A stretch of DNA of 64,000 bases from an uncultured Prochlorococcus sp. (GCF_902616385.1 NZ_CACMSM010000001.1:1-64000); one strand, 5' to 3'; positions 19,643 through 39,176 are shown, counted from the first letter of the stretch. Program-made: numbers and translations. The notes: generated from the sequence alone by a model not told the origin.

Positions 19643-20944
19643 ATGAAATCTTTGGATTCAAAAACTTTAAATCAAGATTGGCACCCAAATATTTGGCCAC
19701 CTTTTACACAAATCAATAACAGCAAACCGCAAATAGAAGTAACTCATGGTAAGGATGCCCTCCTATTTACTAAAGATCCCAAAAAAGAGCTAATAGATGC
19801 AATTAGTAGTTGGTGGGTAACTCTTCATGGTCACAGTAACGCATATATTGCTGATGCCATTTTTGATCAATCAAACAAACTTGAGCAAGTTATTTTTGCT
19901 GATTTCTTACATCCGCAGGCAAAAAAATTAGCGGAAAGACTTAGTGAATTAACAAAACTAGAAAGATTATTCTTTTCTGATAACGGTTCTACTGCAGTAG
20001 AAGTCGCTTTAAAAATTGCCTTCCAATCATGGCAAAATAGAGGAGAGACAAGAAATCAAATAGTAGCGTTTGATGGCGCCTATCATGGTGACACATTTGG
20101 AGCAATGGCTTTAGGTGAAAGAAATATTTTTAATGAGAATTTCGATAATCTTATGTTCCCAGTTAGAAGAGTCCCATGGCCTTCAACTTGGATAAACGAT
20201 GAAGAAGTAGAAAATAAAGAAAATGAGGCGATCCAAAAATTAGAGACTCTACTTAAAACTCCCACAGTTGCAGTAATCCTTGAGCCACTTGTTCAAGGGG
20301 CAGGAGGGATGAATATGGTTAGGCCTCATTTTATAAAAAAAGTTTCAGAAATTATAAAAAATAATAATTCTTTGTTAATTGCCGATGAAGTATTGACTGG
20401 GTTTGGAAGATGTGGAAGCCTTTTTGCGTTTCAAAAGGCAAAAATCATTCCTGATTTAATAAGTATTTCAAAAGGTTTAACTGGTGGATTTTTACCGATG
20501 GGAATAACTTTATGTAAAGAAAAAATTTTTCAAACCTTTATTGATGATTCCCCAAGGAAAACTTTTTGGCATGGACATAGTTTTACTGCAAATCCTTTAG
20601 GTTGTGCTGCAGCAAACGCTAGCCTTGATTTATTAGAAAAAGAACCACAAAAATACCTTTCATTTGAAGAAAAACATTTACCTCATTTAATTAAATTTAA
20701 AAACTTATCTTATATAAAAAAGGTAAGGGTATCCGGCACAATTGCTGCCTTCGATTTAGATATTGGGAACAAAAAAGGTTATTTCAATAATATTGGGAAA
20801 GAAATAAAGAGTCTTGCAATGAAGCAAGGTTTATTCATTAGACCCCTCGGGAATGTTATTTACCTCTTGCCGCCTCTATGTATAACAGATGATCAATTAG
20901 AAAAAAGTTACTGGATAATAAGGCAAATCTTAGAGAATCTTTAG
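19643..20944 (+). CDS. bioA: Adenosylmethionine-8-amino-7-oxononanoate aminotransferase
   Basis: BioA converts KAPA to DAPA with SAM as amino donor. This 433-residue fold-type I class III aminotransferase has WPPFTQ near the N-terminus, FFSDNGSTAVEVALKIA, the PLP aspartate in LIADEVLTGFGRCG and the PLP lysine in ISISKGLTGGFLPMG. It closes the operon. The last step, bioB, is not in the window, so biotin synthase must be elsewhere on the chromosome. The stop is 9 bases from the convergent DUF3143 gene, and I see no terminator between them. Confidence 0.96.
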   Translation: MKSLDSKTLNQDWHPNIWPPFTQINNSKPQIEVTHGKDALLFTKDPKKELIDAISSWWVTLHGHSNAYIADAIFDQSNKLEQVIFADFLHPQAKKLAERLSELTKLERLFFSDNGSTAVEVALKIAFQSWQNRGETRNQIVAFDGAYHGDTFGAMALGERNIFNENFDNLMFPVRRVPWPSTWINDEEVENKENEAIQKLETLLKTPTVAVILEPLVQGAGGMNMVRPHFIKKVSEIIKNNNSLLIADEVLTGFGRCGSLFAFQKAKIIPDLISISKGLTGGFLPMGITLCKEKIFQTFIDDSPRKTFWHGHSFTANPLGCAAANASLDLLEKEPQKYLSFEEKHLPHLIKFKNLSYIKKVRVSGTIAAFDLDIGNKKGYFNNIGKEIKSLAMKQGLFIRPLGNVIYLLPPLCITDDQLEKSYWIIRQILENL

Positions 20945-20952
20945 ATAGAAAT

Positions 20953-21210
20953 TTAAGGTCCCTGCAGTATTGCATTTTCCACATCTTCTCTATTAATGCA
21001 ATAAGAAAATAGTCTTTTAGTTTCTTGTCCTTCACTTTCCCATATAACACTTAAATCTTCTTGTTCAAAAATAATAGTTGCATTCCAATTAGAAAGTAAC
21101 AGGTACCATTTAGATGGATTATTAACATCCTTAAGAGCACCTAAATCGGTTAGCCACAATTCTAATGATTGCAGTGAATGTTGGTTAATGGGTTTTTTAG
21201 GGAGATTCAC
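20953..21210 (-). CDS. DUF3143 domain protein
   Basis: This is a small soluble protein (85 residues) of a family found in cyanobacteria. LELWLTDLGALKDVNNPSKW, then LLSNWNATIIFEQEDLSVIW, then the cysteine-containing C-terminus FSYCINREDVENAI mark it. No function is established. It is 17 bases from the J-domain gene, downstream on the same strand, so the two are likely a two-gene unit. Confidence 0.75.
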   Translation of the reverse strand: MNLPKKPINQHSLQSLELWLTDLGALKDVNNPSKWYLLLSNWNATIIFEQEDLSVIWESEGQETKRLFSYCINREDVENAILQGP

Positions 21211-21226
21211 AAACTTTTTTAAAGTA

Positions 21227-21667
21227 TCATTTTACTAACCAGATAGGTATTGTATCTAGTTCTTTGCCAGTAAAAGAGGCAATAAAAATTGAACAAATCA
21301 AACTAATAGAAATGATAATAAATAAAAGAAATAACGAAAACAATTCTCCATTTGAAAAAGGTCTTCTGTTACCTACTAAATTTTGATTATTTGAATCGAT
21401 TATTAAATTATTTAAAACTTTAGTATTATGCTTACTTCTAGATTTTTCCCTTAGTTTGTTATCATATAATTCCCTAAGATTACTATTATTTAAAGTTTCA
21501 TAAGCTTCTAAAACATCTTGAAATTTACTTTTAGCATCGTCCATTTCTAAAGAAGTTGTATCAGGATGCAATTCAATGGAAAGTTTGCAAAATGCCTTTC
21601 TTAATTCATGATTTGAGGCATTTTCATCTACACCTAAAATTTTGTAATAGGAAATTTCCCTTTTCAA
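21227..21667 (-). CDS. J-domain (DnaJ-like) membrane-anchored protein
   Basis: This 146-residue protein has an N-terminal J-domain (about residues 5-67) with YYKILGVDENASNHELRKAF and the Hsp70-stimulating HPD in IELHPDTTSLE. A basic linker follows, and one membrane helix lies near the C-terminus (FLLFIIISISLICSIFIAS). It lacks the G/F and zinc-finger regions of DnaJ. It probably recruits DnaK to a membrane, possibly the thylakoid. The client is unknown. It pairs with the DUF3143 gene and is divergent from rsmG across 62 bases. Confidence 0.88.
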   Translation of the reverse strand: MKREISYYKILGVDENASNHELRKAFCKLSIELHPDTTSLEMDDAKSKFQDVLEAYETLNNSNLRELYDNKLREKSRSKHNTKVLNNLIIDSNNQNLVGNRRPFSNGELFSLFLLFIIISISLICSIFIASFTGKELDTIPIWLVK

Positions 21668-21729
21668 AATAATTTTTTATTAATATTGTAATTCTAATAA
21701 TTTTTTAATAAATAGGATGTATTTTATGA

Positions 21730-22470
21730 ATGGTAAAAATTTATATTTATAACGAAATGAAAAAACAAAACATTCCAGAAGAAATTTTTTCCTTAATAAC
21801 TGAAGAAGAGATAATTAAGTTTCAAGAATTACAAATTAAGATAAAAGAATTAAATAATAAAACAAACTTAACGAGATTAATTAATGGTGATGATTATTGG
21901 GTATCTCAAGTTTTTGACAGCATTTGGCCCTTTAAAACTTTCCCGAACATTAATTTTGATAATAAAAAATTTTTAGATATTGGATCCGGCTGTGGCTTCC
22001 CGGGTTTAGCCTATGCCATAACTCATCCCACTTCAGAAATATACCTTGTTGATTCTTCAAAAAAGAAAACAGATGCTCTAAAAATCTTAATTAAAGAGAT
22101 CAATTTCAAAAACAATATTCATGTAATTAATGATCGTATTGAGAACTTAGCCCATCAATCTGCAATGAGAAATAGTTTCAATATAGCTACTACTAGAGCA
22201 GTGAGTAATCCGTCAACAGTTTCAGAATATATACTACCAATGCTAGAAAAAGAGGGGTTAGGGGTTTTATATTGTGGCAAATGGACTGATAAAGAAAGTA
22301 AAAATCTAGATAAAACTTTAGAAATATTAGAAGGAAAATTTAAAGAGAAAAAGATGATATTTTTACCAAGCAATAAAGGTACCCGAAATATTATTCTTAT
22401 TCAACCAAAAAATATTTGCCCTAAAATCTACCCAAGAAAAATTGGCAAGCCTGAGAAAAATCCATTATGA
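21730..22470 (+). CDS. rsmG: 16S rRNA (guanine-527-N7)-methyltransferase RsmG
   Basis: RsmG (GidB) methylates G527 of 16S rRNA. The 246-residue protein has LNNKTNLTRLINGDDYW and the SAM motif FLDIGSGCGFPGLAYAI (residues 78-94), both diagnostic. A later segment with TRAVSNPSTVSEYILPMLE is also typical. The ATG at 21730 is taken as the start. An in-frame ATG at 21757 would remove nine residues not needed for the fold, and neither has a strong ribosome-binding site. The gene converges with the aldo/keto reductase with only two bases between stops. Confidence 0.94.
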   Translation: MVKIYIYNEMKKQNIPEEIFSLITEEEIIKFQELQIKIKELNNKTNLTRLINGDDYWVSQVFDSIWPFKTFPNINFDNKKFLDIGSGCGFPGLAYAITHPTSEIYLVDSSKKKTDALKILIKEINFKNNIHVINDRIENLAHQSAMRNSFNIATTRAVSNPSTVSEYILPMLEKEGLGVLYCGKWTDKESKNLDKTLEILEGKFKEKKMIFLPSNKGTRNIILIQPKNICPKIYPRKIGKPEKNPL

Positions 22471-22472
22471 AA

Positions 22473-23666
22473 TTATTTTTTTGATAATCTTTTAGCAACT
22501 TTATCCCCAAACTTTTCTTTTAAAGTTCTCAATTTTTTTATAACTTTTTTTGGATTTATATGACCTTCTAATACTTTCAATAATTGTACTTCAGAAACAT
22601 CCTTATCTAACAAATTAGAGTTATTTCCTGGGAACCAGTGACTTCCATTACCAAGCAATTGATATCTAGCTTTTGCAAACCCTTCCATATCCAACCAATC
22701 AATTAAATTTGAGAGCCAAAGCAGAACGGGAATATTAATATTTCCGGGCGTATATTCCCAACTCGGCAAATTTCTATTCCAATTTTGATGCCACTCTAAA
22801 CCTAATGAATTAATTGATTCCTGCCTTAATCTGTTTATTATCTTCGGAACATACTTCTCAGAGTCTGATAACAAAGAGACAGCTTTTAAATGCAAATCAA
22901 AATCCGCCTCTTTTGCAATACCCACACTAAGAGTGTGGACATTTTGATTTCTTAAGCAAAAAAGATCGTTAAAAACTATAGGATGAAGTGGCTTACAAAT
23001 TTCCAACATTTTGTCCGAGGGAGTATGAAGATGCCCCCCTTTATCAGTGGGACTTATTATAAAAACCCCAAGATCAAACTTATTTGCCAAATTAATAACC
23101 TTTGTATTTTCTTGATTGATGAAATACCAGTGCAAATTTACATAATCAAAAAAGTTTGTTGATATAGCCTTCTCAATGAGTGAAGATTTTCCATGAGTTG
23201 AAAATCCAATAGAACCAATTAAATTTTCTTTTTGCAAATTTCTTAAAATGTCAATACAACCTCCATCTTTAACAGCATGATGTAAATGTTCATTTGTATT
23301 AATGCCATGTATTGCTAACAAATCAATTCTTTTAACTTTTAATTTTTCAATACTTGTCATAACATCTCTTTTAAAAATTTTTGGATCACTATTTGGAGGG
23401 ATTTTAGTTTGAATAATGTTTGGAATTTTTTCTATATTTTTAAAACCCATTCCTAATTGGACCTCAGAAGTCCCATAATACTTGGCAGTTTCGACATGAC
23501 TTAAGCCGTATTTATTTGCTAGATTTAAAATTTTTTCAACTTTATTTTGTTCCTCATTTGAAATTTCAGAAAAATCTAATTGTTCCCAACTTTTTTGAAA
23601 CCTCATACCACCTAGAGATAAAATAGGGATTTTCAGATTGGTTCTACCAAATCTTCGATATTGCAT
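22473..23666 (-). CDS. Aldo/keto reductase family protein lacking its Fe-S tail
   Basis: This 397-residue protein has an aldo/keto reductase barrel (residues 1-260). MQYRRFGRTNLKIPILSLGG, the catalytic tyrosine area ETAKYYGTSEVQLG, and IDLLAIHGIN are visible. The C-terminal 130 residues resemble the family whose members carry a ferredoxin-like tail, with anchor words INIPVLLWLSNLIDW and KARYQLLGNG. The cysteines that would bind 4Fe-4S clusters are absent. The gene directly upstream (11 bases) encodes a single-cluster ferredoxin. The substrate is unknown. It may work with that ferredoxin, which is an inference. Confidence 0.8.
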   Translation of the reverse strand: MQYRRFGRTNLKIPILSLGGMRFQKSWEQLDFSEISNEEQNKVEKILNLANKYGLSHVETAKYYGTSEVQLGMGFKNIEKIPNIIQTKIPPNSDPKIFKRDVMTSIEKLKVKRIDLLAIHGINTNEHLHHAVKDGGCIDILRNLQKENLIGSIGFSTHGKSSLIEKAISTNFFDYVNLHWYFINQENTKVINLANKFDLGVFIISPTDKGGHLHTPSDKMLEICKPLHPIVFNDLFCLRNQNVHTLSVGIAKEADFDLHLKAVSLLSDSEKYVPKIINRLRQESINSLGLEWHQNWNRNLPSWEYTPGNINIPVLLWLSNLIDWLDMEGFAKARYQLLGNGSHWFPGNNSNLLDKDVSEVQLLKVLEGHINPKKVIKKLRTLKEKFGDKVAKRLSKK

Positions 23667-23677
23667 CTTTTAAAAAA

Positions 23678-24037
23678 TTAATGCTTATTCATTCTTGGTG
23701 GTTTTCCAAATGTTTGAAACATGTCTCTATCGAGACTATTTTCTAAATCATTTAATTCTTCAAACTTGACCCAATGAATACAATCAACAGGGCAAGTATC
23801 GATTGCTTCTTGTATAACATCAACACTATCACCATCTTGTCTCATTGCTCGACTTCTACCATGAAATTCGTCAACCAAGAAAGTGTTTGAAGCGACGTGT
23901 ACACAGTATTGGCAACCAATGCATTTAGCTTCATCAACCCAAACAGCTTTTTCGGCTAATTTACCACCTAAAACTGGTTCAAAGCCTGAAATTTCAATAT
24001 TTTCTACAAGATCATCAAATGGATCGGTCAAATCCAT
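23678..24037 (-). CDS. 4Fe-4S single-cluster ferredoxin (bacterial type)
   Basis: This 119-residue protein binds one [4Fe-4S] cluster. Ligands are Cys39, Cys42 and Cys45 in KCIGCQYCVHVA and Cys82 in DTCPVDCIHWV. Cys86 is an extra cysteine. The region between the motifs is longer than in clostridial ferredoxins. Similar proteins occur across cyanobacteria and resemble the ferredoxin domain of some chloroplast J-domain proteins. Upstream by 9 bases is the Ycf35 gene, downstream is the aldo/keto reductase, and all run on the minus strand. It may donate electrons to the neighbouring reductase or serve stress metabolism. Neither is demonstrated. Confidence 0.85.
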   Translation of the reverse strand: MDLTDPFDDLVENIEISGFEPVLGGKLAEKAVWVDEAKCIGCQYCVHVASNTFLVDEFHGRSRAMRQDGDSVDVIQEAIDTCPVDCIHWVKFEELNDLENSLDRDMFQTFGKPPRMNKH

Positions 24038-24046
24038 AATATGAAG

Positions 24047-24439
24047 TTAGTTATCCCACTTGGTTAAAACCAATTCGATAGATCCGTCATTTTGGTTTTT
24101 TTGTTCTACGATTTGATAACCATCCTCTTTTGTTTTGGAAATAATTGTTTCGTAAGCATACATTTGAGTAACCTTAGAGATAAATCTTTCCACTGGAAGC
24201 TCAAATTTCCACAAATCTAGATCAGTAACTAACTCATATGAATTTGAAGTATTATCCCATTTAAATCCAACTTTAGTCTCTCCAGGAAGATTCATACTTA
24301 TATCAACAGCTGTAAATTTACCTCTATAGCCTTTAACAAACTTTTCTTCTTCGTTGATTATGTAACCAAGAGTGTTTAAGGCTTTAATTAATGGCTCTGC
24401 ATCTTTGAGCTGAGTTTTAATCGTACTAAAGTGTGACAT
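24047..24439 (-). CDS. ycf35: Ycf35 family protein (DUF1257)
   Basis: This is a 130-residue Ycf35 protein, encoded in cyanobacteria and in plastid genomes of red-lineage algae and glaucophytes. It starts MSHFSTIKTQLKDAEPLIKAL, the conserved N-terminus, and keeps NEEEKFVKGYRGKFTAVD. No membrane helix or catalytic motif is seen. The function is not established. It lies in a tight run with the DUF2997 gene upstream (14-base overlap) and the ferredoxin downstream, a gene set suggesting one process in the photosynthetic cell. Confidence 0.9.
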   Translation of the reverse strand: MSHFSTIKTQLKDAEPLIKALNTLGYIINEEEKFVKGYRGKFTAVDISMNLPGETKVGFKWDNTSNSYELVTDLDLWKFELPVERFISKVTQMYAYETIISKTKEDGYQIVEQKNQNDGSIELVLTKWDN

Positions 24440-24650
24440 TAGATTCGTGGTTGAATTGTTTTAATTTTTCATTTTGATTAGAGATGAAAGCATCAGAAGT
24501 TTTATTTTTAACTGTTACTTTACCAAGAGCATTTTCAAGATTTCTTGTGGCATCATTGCATGAACTACCAGTAAAACCTTCTACAGTCTCTTCAACTCTT
24601 CCGTCTTGATGAATTTTGAATCTCAATGTTTTTTGAGGCATTAAATTCAA
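24426..24650 (-). CDS. DUF2997 domain protein
   Basis: This 74-residue protein shows the DUF2997 pattern: a short sheet with TLRFKIHQDGRVEETVEGFT followed by a conserved cysteine in SSCNDATRNLENALG. Proteins of this family in archaea and bacteria are also found next to other small unknowns, and no role is known. The start is 140 bases from the HEAT-repeat gene stop, so a promoter may lie in that gap. It overlaps ycf35 by 14 bases, which implies coupled translation. Confidence 0.82.
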   Translation of the reverse strand: MNLMPQKTLRFKIHQDGRVEETVEGFTGSSCNDATRNLENALGKVTVKNKTSDAFISNQNEKLKQFNHESNVTL

Positions 24651-24790
24651 GTACTGAGTACTTTTACTTTATATAGAATAACGAAATTTTTTTGTTTCAG
24701 TTGGTACAAGTTAATTAATTTTAATTTTTATATTGAATATCTAATAAATAAAATCTTTCAGTCGTGTTCTTATCAAAAAAATCAAGAAAT

Positions 24791-25558
24791 TTAGTTATAA
24801 AAACCTTGCATCCCCATTGAATCCAAAGCAGTTTTTGCTTCTTCCATAACAGAAGGTTCTTTATCGAAAAGAGCTATCTTGGTACATTCATCAACGAAAC
24901 TTTCTTGAAATGTATTGTTTAATTTTTCGTACAATCTACACAAGGACCAGATGCAATTACTTCTTACACCTGATTCATTATCTATTTTTAAACTTATTAA
25001 AAGTTGTTCTGCTGCTAATTGAGCATTTTCCAAAGAAACATTTCCGATTTCAGCTAAAGAACTAGATGACCATAACCTTACTGCAGCAACATCGTTCTTC
25101 AAAGCATTTATTAATGGCTCCAAAACAATTTGATTATCATAATTAGCTAAACTCCATGCAGTCGCTCGTCTGACATAAGCATTATCGTCATATTTCAAAA
25201 GACTGACAAGTTTCTCGACCGCCCTTGGACATGGATTACGGCCCAAAGCATATACGGCACTCATTCTTTCAACAGGACAAGGTTGATCAAGTAATGGTAA
25301 TAAAAGTGGGAAAGATCTTGAATCTCTATATTCACAAAATATTCTTAAACCCTGTATTCTTTCTTCTCTGTTACCTTTTAGCATTTTTAATGCTTCATTG
25401 CACTCCTGAGTAATATTTAAACCTTTTGGAAAAGAATCTGCATCAATTTGCTCTAAAGGATCTATTTCAATTTCTAAGGCCAATTCTCTCGCTAAAACAT
25501 CTGGATCAACAGCGATATCAACTAAGCTTTCTTTATTAAAATCCTTATTTTTTGTCAT
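24791..25558 (-). CDS. HEAT-repeat protein
   Basis: This 255-residue protein consists mostly of HEAT-type helical repeats after an acidic N-terminus. The repeats around residues 90-200 show the ladder ERMSAVYALGRNPCPRAVEK, YVRRATAWSLANYDNQIVLE and AVRLWSSSSLAEIGN. Cyanobacterial HEAT proteins include phycobilin lyases of the CpcE type and generic scaffolds. A lyase role cannot be read from this sequence, and high-light Prochlorococcus lacks phycobilisomes. It lies upstream of the DUF2997-ycf35-ferredoxin unit and may belong with it. Confidence 0.8.
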   Translation of the reverse strand: MTKNKDFNKESLVDIAVDPDVLARELALEIEIDPLEQIDADSFPKGLNITQECNEALKMLKGNREERIQGLRIFCEYRDSRSFPLLLPLLDQPCPVERMSAVYALGRNPCPRAVEKLVSLLKYDDNAYVRRATAWSLANYDNQIVLEPLINALKNDVAAVRLWSSSSLAEIGNVSLENAQLAAEQLLISLKIDNESGVRSNCIWSLCRLYEKLNNTFQESFVDECTKIALFDKEPSVMEEAKTALDSMGMQGFYN

Positions 25559-25576
25559 TTTGAAAAATTAAAAATA

Positions 25577-25702
25577 TTAATTTATAGGAGCAGGAGACAT
25601 CATATCTCCTGGCAACCAAATTCTTGCGCTAACTGCAAAGAAGGCAATCCCAAAAAGTGAGACAATAGCTAAAGGTAAGATTTTTGTCTTAATGAAACCC
25701 AA
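25577..25702 (-). CDS. Small single-helix membrane protein (41 residues), unassigned
   Basis: A minus-strand frame from TTG (25702) to TAA (25577) gives a 41-residue peptide with one strong membrane helix (KILPLAIVSLFGIAFFAVSA) and a Pro-rich tail (RIWLPGDMMSPAPIN). An in-frame stop lies a few codons upstream, so no ATG is available. TTG, or the ATT at 25693, must start it. The helix-plus-tail shape resembles small thylakoid proteins, though it matches no photosystem subunit I can name. It lies between rlmN and the HEAT-repeat gene and may be cotranscribed with the former. Confidence 0.6.
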   Translation of the reverse strand: MGFIKTKILPLAIVSLFGIAFFAVSARIWLPGDMMSPAPIN

Positions 25703-25771
25703 AGATTTTAAATGAATTTACCCAATAATAACCTGTTTAAGTGACTTTTAAAAAATTTTTATTTGATAATT

Positions 25772-26830
<1,059 letters not shown>

Positions 26831-26847
26831 TTATTCCAATACTATTT

Positions 26848-27003
<156 letters not shown>

Positions 27004-27055
27004 TCACAAATTAAAGAATTTCATTCTAGTCACTAAAAATAATAATAGATAATAT

Positions 27056-36425
<9,370 letters not shown>

Positions 36426-36662
36426 CCAAGAAAACCTGCGATTTTGTGAGATTTACTATTTACTTTTAATCTACTCAATATTTAGTTCTTTAACTTTTCA
36501 CTTAATAAATGATCAATCATTAAATCTCGATTTCAACAAAAAATCAATTTAATAAAAAAATAATTAAATTTTGTCTAATGCTGATAAATCATTAACTGTA
36601 TGAGTTAAAACTAAAAAATTAAGAAAAATTTCCAGTAATTTTTAATAATAGCAGCTGCTGCG

Positions 36663-37457
36663 TCAAAGTAACAAGTCAAATTTAAACAAATCTTCAGCAT
36701 TCCTAGATGTCTCTTTAGCAATTGTGATTAATTCTGTAGATCTTAAATCCGCCATAAAATTGGCAACATTTTCAACAAATGCCGGTTCATTTCTTTTACC
36801 TCTATGAGGTACAGGAGCTAAAAATGGTGAGTCAGTTTCAATAAGATATTTGTCATTTGGGACTATTTTTGCACACTCATGAATTTCATATGCTTTTGGG
36901 AAAGTTACTATTCCACTAAAACTGATGTAAAATCCAAGATCTAAGAATTGCTTCATTTCTTTTGGGGTTCCTGTCCAACAATGAAGTACACCATCAGGAC
37001 ATTTCCCCTTCTTAGAAAGTTCACTACATATCTGAATCATTTCATTTGCAGCATCTCTACAGTGGATAATTACAGGCAATTTAAGTTCATAAGCCAACTC
37101 CATTTGCGGAATAAGTGCTTCAATTTGCTGAGTTTTATCTTCATTTTTAAAAAAATCCAAGCCTAATTCCCCTATAGCTACCACTCTTTTATCTTCTTGA
37201 GCTGATTTTCTTAAAAGAGATTTTGAGTTTTCTTCCCATTTTTTTGCTTCTAGAGGATGCAAACCAACTGAATAGTAAATTTCATTAAATTCATGAGATA
37301 TTTTTTTTAACTTCGGAATTTCTGTTAATTCACAACAAGCATGTACTAATTTTTTTATACCTTTCGAACGAAGCCTTAAAACAACATCATCAAGATCTTT
37401 TTCGAAATTTTCAAATATCAAATGACAGTGGGAATCTATGAGTTCTATATCGCTCAT
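36663..37457 (-). CDS. tatD: TatD family metal-dependent DNase
   Basis: This 264-residue TIM-barrel metallohydrolase belongs to the TatD family, which has 3'-5' exonuclease activity in E. coli. The metal-binding IDSHCHLIF is at residues 7-15, the glutamate is in AIGELGLDFF, histidines lie in VIIHCRDA and VLHCWTGT, and the aspartate is in LIETDSPFLAP. It lies between rpsT and rpoB, the conserved cyanobacterial order, 16 bases after rpsT. Its role in DNA repair or cell death is unclear in this organism. Confidence 0.93.
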   Translation of the reverse strand: MSDIELIDSHCHLIFENFEKDLDDVVLRLRSKGIKKLVHACCELTEIPKLKKISHEFNEIYYSVGLHPLEAKKWEENSKSLLRKSAQEDKRVVAIGELGLDFFKNEDKTQQIEALIPQMELAYELKLPVIIHCRDAANEMIQICSELSKKGKCPDGVLHCWTGTPKEMKQFLDLGFYISFSGIVTFPKAYEIHECAKIVPNDKYLIETDSPFLAPVPHRGKRNEPAFVENVANFMADLRSTELITIAKETSRNAEDLFKFDLLL

Positions 37458-37473
37458 ATTAAGATCTGACTTT

Positions 37474-37767
37474 TTAATTTATGGTAAGAGTATTTTTTAC
37501 AAAAGTGTTGATTTTTGATTTTCTATTAGCTCCATTATTTTTATGAAGGACATTTTTTTTAACTGCTTTATCAATTAAACTAAAAGCTTTATTAAGACTT
37601 GCCTTGACTAAATTCTTATTATCCTCGTTAGGGTTTTTTTTATATTTTTCGCAATTCTCTAAAGTTTTTTTGGTTAAAGTCCTAACTGTAGATTTATATG
37701 ACTTATTTATTAAACGATTTCTTTCGGCAATTTGTATTCTCTTTTTTGCTGATTTGTTATTGGCCAC
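37474..37767 (-). CDS. rpsT: 30S ribosomal protein S20
   Basis: This 97-residue basic protein begins MANNKSAKKRIQIAERNRL, the S20 N-terminus. It has no tryptophan and is almost entirely helical. It is the first gene of the rpsT-tatD unit leading to the RNA polymerase genes. The length is the usual one. The upstream 122-base gap separates it from divergent hisD. Confidence 0.95.
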   Translation of the reverse strand: MANNKSAKKRIQIAERNRLINKSYKSTVRTLTKKTLENCEKYKKNPNEDNKNLVKASLNKAFSLIDKAVKKNVLHKNNGANRKSKINTFVKNTLTIN

Positions 37768-37889
37768 AGAGGGTACATAAATAGAAGATTTACATCATAA
37801 CAAATAAATCGACTACTAATCAATCATATATAATTTAGGAAGTTATCCAATTGGGTTTTTGAGCCTTTCAATTTGAAAAAATTAAGCAT

Positions 37890-39176
37890 ATGAAGATCAT
37901 AAATAATAAAAAGGAAGCTATTAAAGAATTAAAAAGGATTTCTACACGAACTAATTCAGAAAACAATAATAAGATAAACACAATTGTTGCGGATATTCTT
38001 GAAGAGGTAAAAATTTCTGGAGATATAGCAGTAGAAAAATATACAAAAAAATTTGATGGTTTCGACCCTTGCCCTATGCAAGTGAGTGAGGATCAAATAA
38101 AGAACGCATGGGATGAAATTGATAACAATTTGAAGAACTCACTTGAAGTAGCTCATACAAGAATTCAAAAATTTCATGAAAAAGAAATTCCTCATTCTTT
38201 CACTATAAAAGGTGAATATGGTGACATAGTCCAAAGAAGATGGAGACCAGTTAAAAATGCAGGTATTTATATTCCTGGAGGTAGAGCTGCTTATCCAAGT
38301 ACTGTATTAATGAATGCAATACCTGCAAAAGTAGCAGGAGTAAGAGAAATTGTAATGGTATCTCCTGGGAATAAAGAAGGGGAAATAAACAAAACTGTTT
38401 TAGCGGCAGCTTACTTATCAGGGATAAATAAAGTATTTAGAATTGGAGGAGCTCAAGCAATTGGTGCATTAGCATTTGGCACAAATCAAATCAATAAGGT
38501 GGATGTTATTTCAGGTCCAGGGAATATCTATGTTACAACTGCGAAAAAACTCATTTATGGCTCTACAGGGATTGATTCTTTAGCAGGTCCCAGTGAAATA
38601 TTAATCATTGCAGATGAAACAGCTCAAAGCACTCATATCGCATCTGATCTACTAGCACAAGCAGAACATGATCCTTTAGCTTCATCAATACTTCTAACTA
38701 CATCAAAGAACCAGGCAAAAGAAGTTTTAGAAGAACTTTTTAAAAAAATAGATGATCATCCAAGAAAAGAAATTTGCATGCAATCAATAAAAAATTGGGG
38801 TTTAATTGTGATTTGCGAAAATTACGAATCATGTATTGAACTAAGCAATAACTTTGCCCCTGAACATCTAGAAATACTTACTATAGATTCAAAAAAAATT
38901 CTTACAGGTATAGAAAATGCAGGAGCTATATTTTTAGGAAAATGGACCCCAGAAGCTGTTGGAGATTATCTTGCTGGACCAAATCATACTTTACCCACGT
39001 CAGGAAATTCTAGATTTAGCGGTTCTTTAGGAGTTGAAACTTTTATGAAAAATACCTCAATAATAGAATTTAATGAAGAAAGTTTGAAAGTTAATAGCCT
39101 TGATATTATTAATCTTGCGAAGAGTGAGGGATTACATAGCCATGCTAACTCAGTACAAATAAGATTTGAAGATTAG
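37890..39176 (+). CDS. hisD: Histidinol dehydrogenase
   Basis: HisD carries out the last two steps of histidine synthesis (histidinol to histidine) with NAD+ and zinc. The 428-residue protein shows [34 protein letters not shown] and the signature [18 protein letters not shown], which holds zinc ligands. The C-terminal zinc histidine region is in [10 protein letters not shown]. It overlaps the convergent rpiA stop by four bases. The gene is a single transcription unit by context. Confidence 0.97.
   Translation: MKIINNKKEAIKELKRISTRTNSENNNKINTIVADILEEVKISGDIAVEKYTKKFDGFDPCPMQVSEDQIKNAWDEIDNNLKNSLEVAHTRIQKFHEKEIPHSFTIKGEYGDIVQRRWRPVKNAGIYIPGGRAAYPSTVLMNAIPAKVAGVREIVMVSPGNKEGEINKTVLAAAYLSGINKVFRIGGAQAIGALAFGTNQINKVDVISGPGNIYVTTAKKLIYGSTGIDSLAGPSEILIIADETAQSTHIASDLLAQAEHDPLASSILLTTSKNQAKEVLEELFKKIDDHPRKEICMQSIKNWGLIVICENYESCIELSNNFAPEHLEILTIDSKKILTGIENAGAIFLGKWTPEAVGDYLAGPNHTLPTSGNSRFSGSLGVETFMKNTSIIEFNEESLKVNSLDIINLAKSEGLHSHANSVQIRFED

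Noticed and set aside
27010-27030. Small dyad AGAAT-GAA-ATTCT considered as the rpoC2 terminator
   Set aside because: The stem is five A/T-rich bases with no U-run of note and would be unstable.
36650-36662. GCAGCAGCTGC after the tatD stop considered as a terminator
   Set aside because: The stem is only four bases (GCAG/CTGC) and the following tract is mixed A and T.
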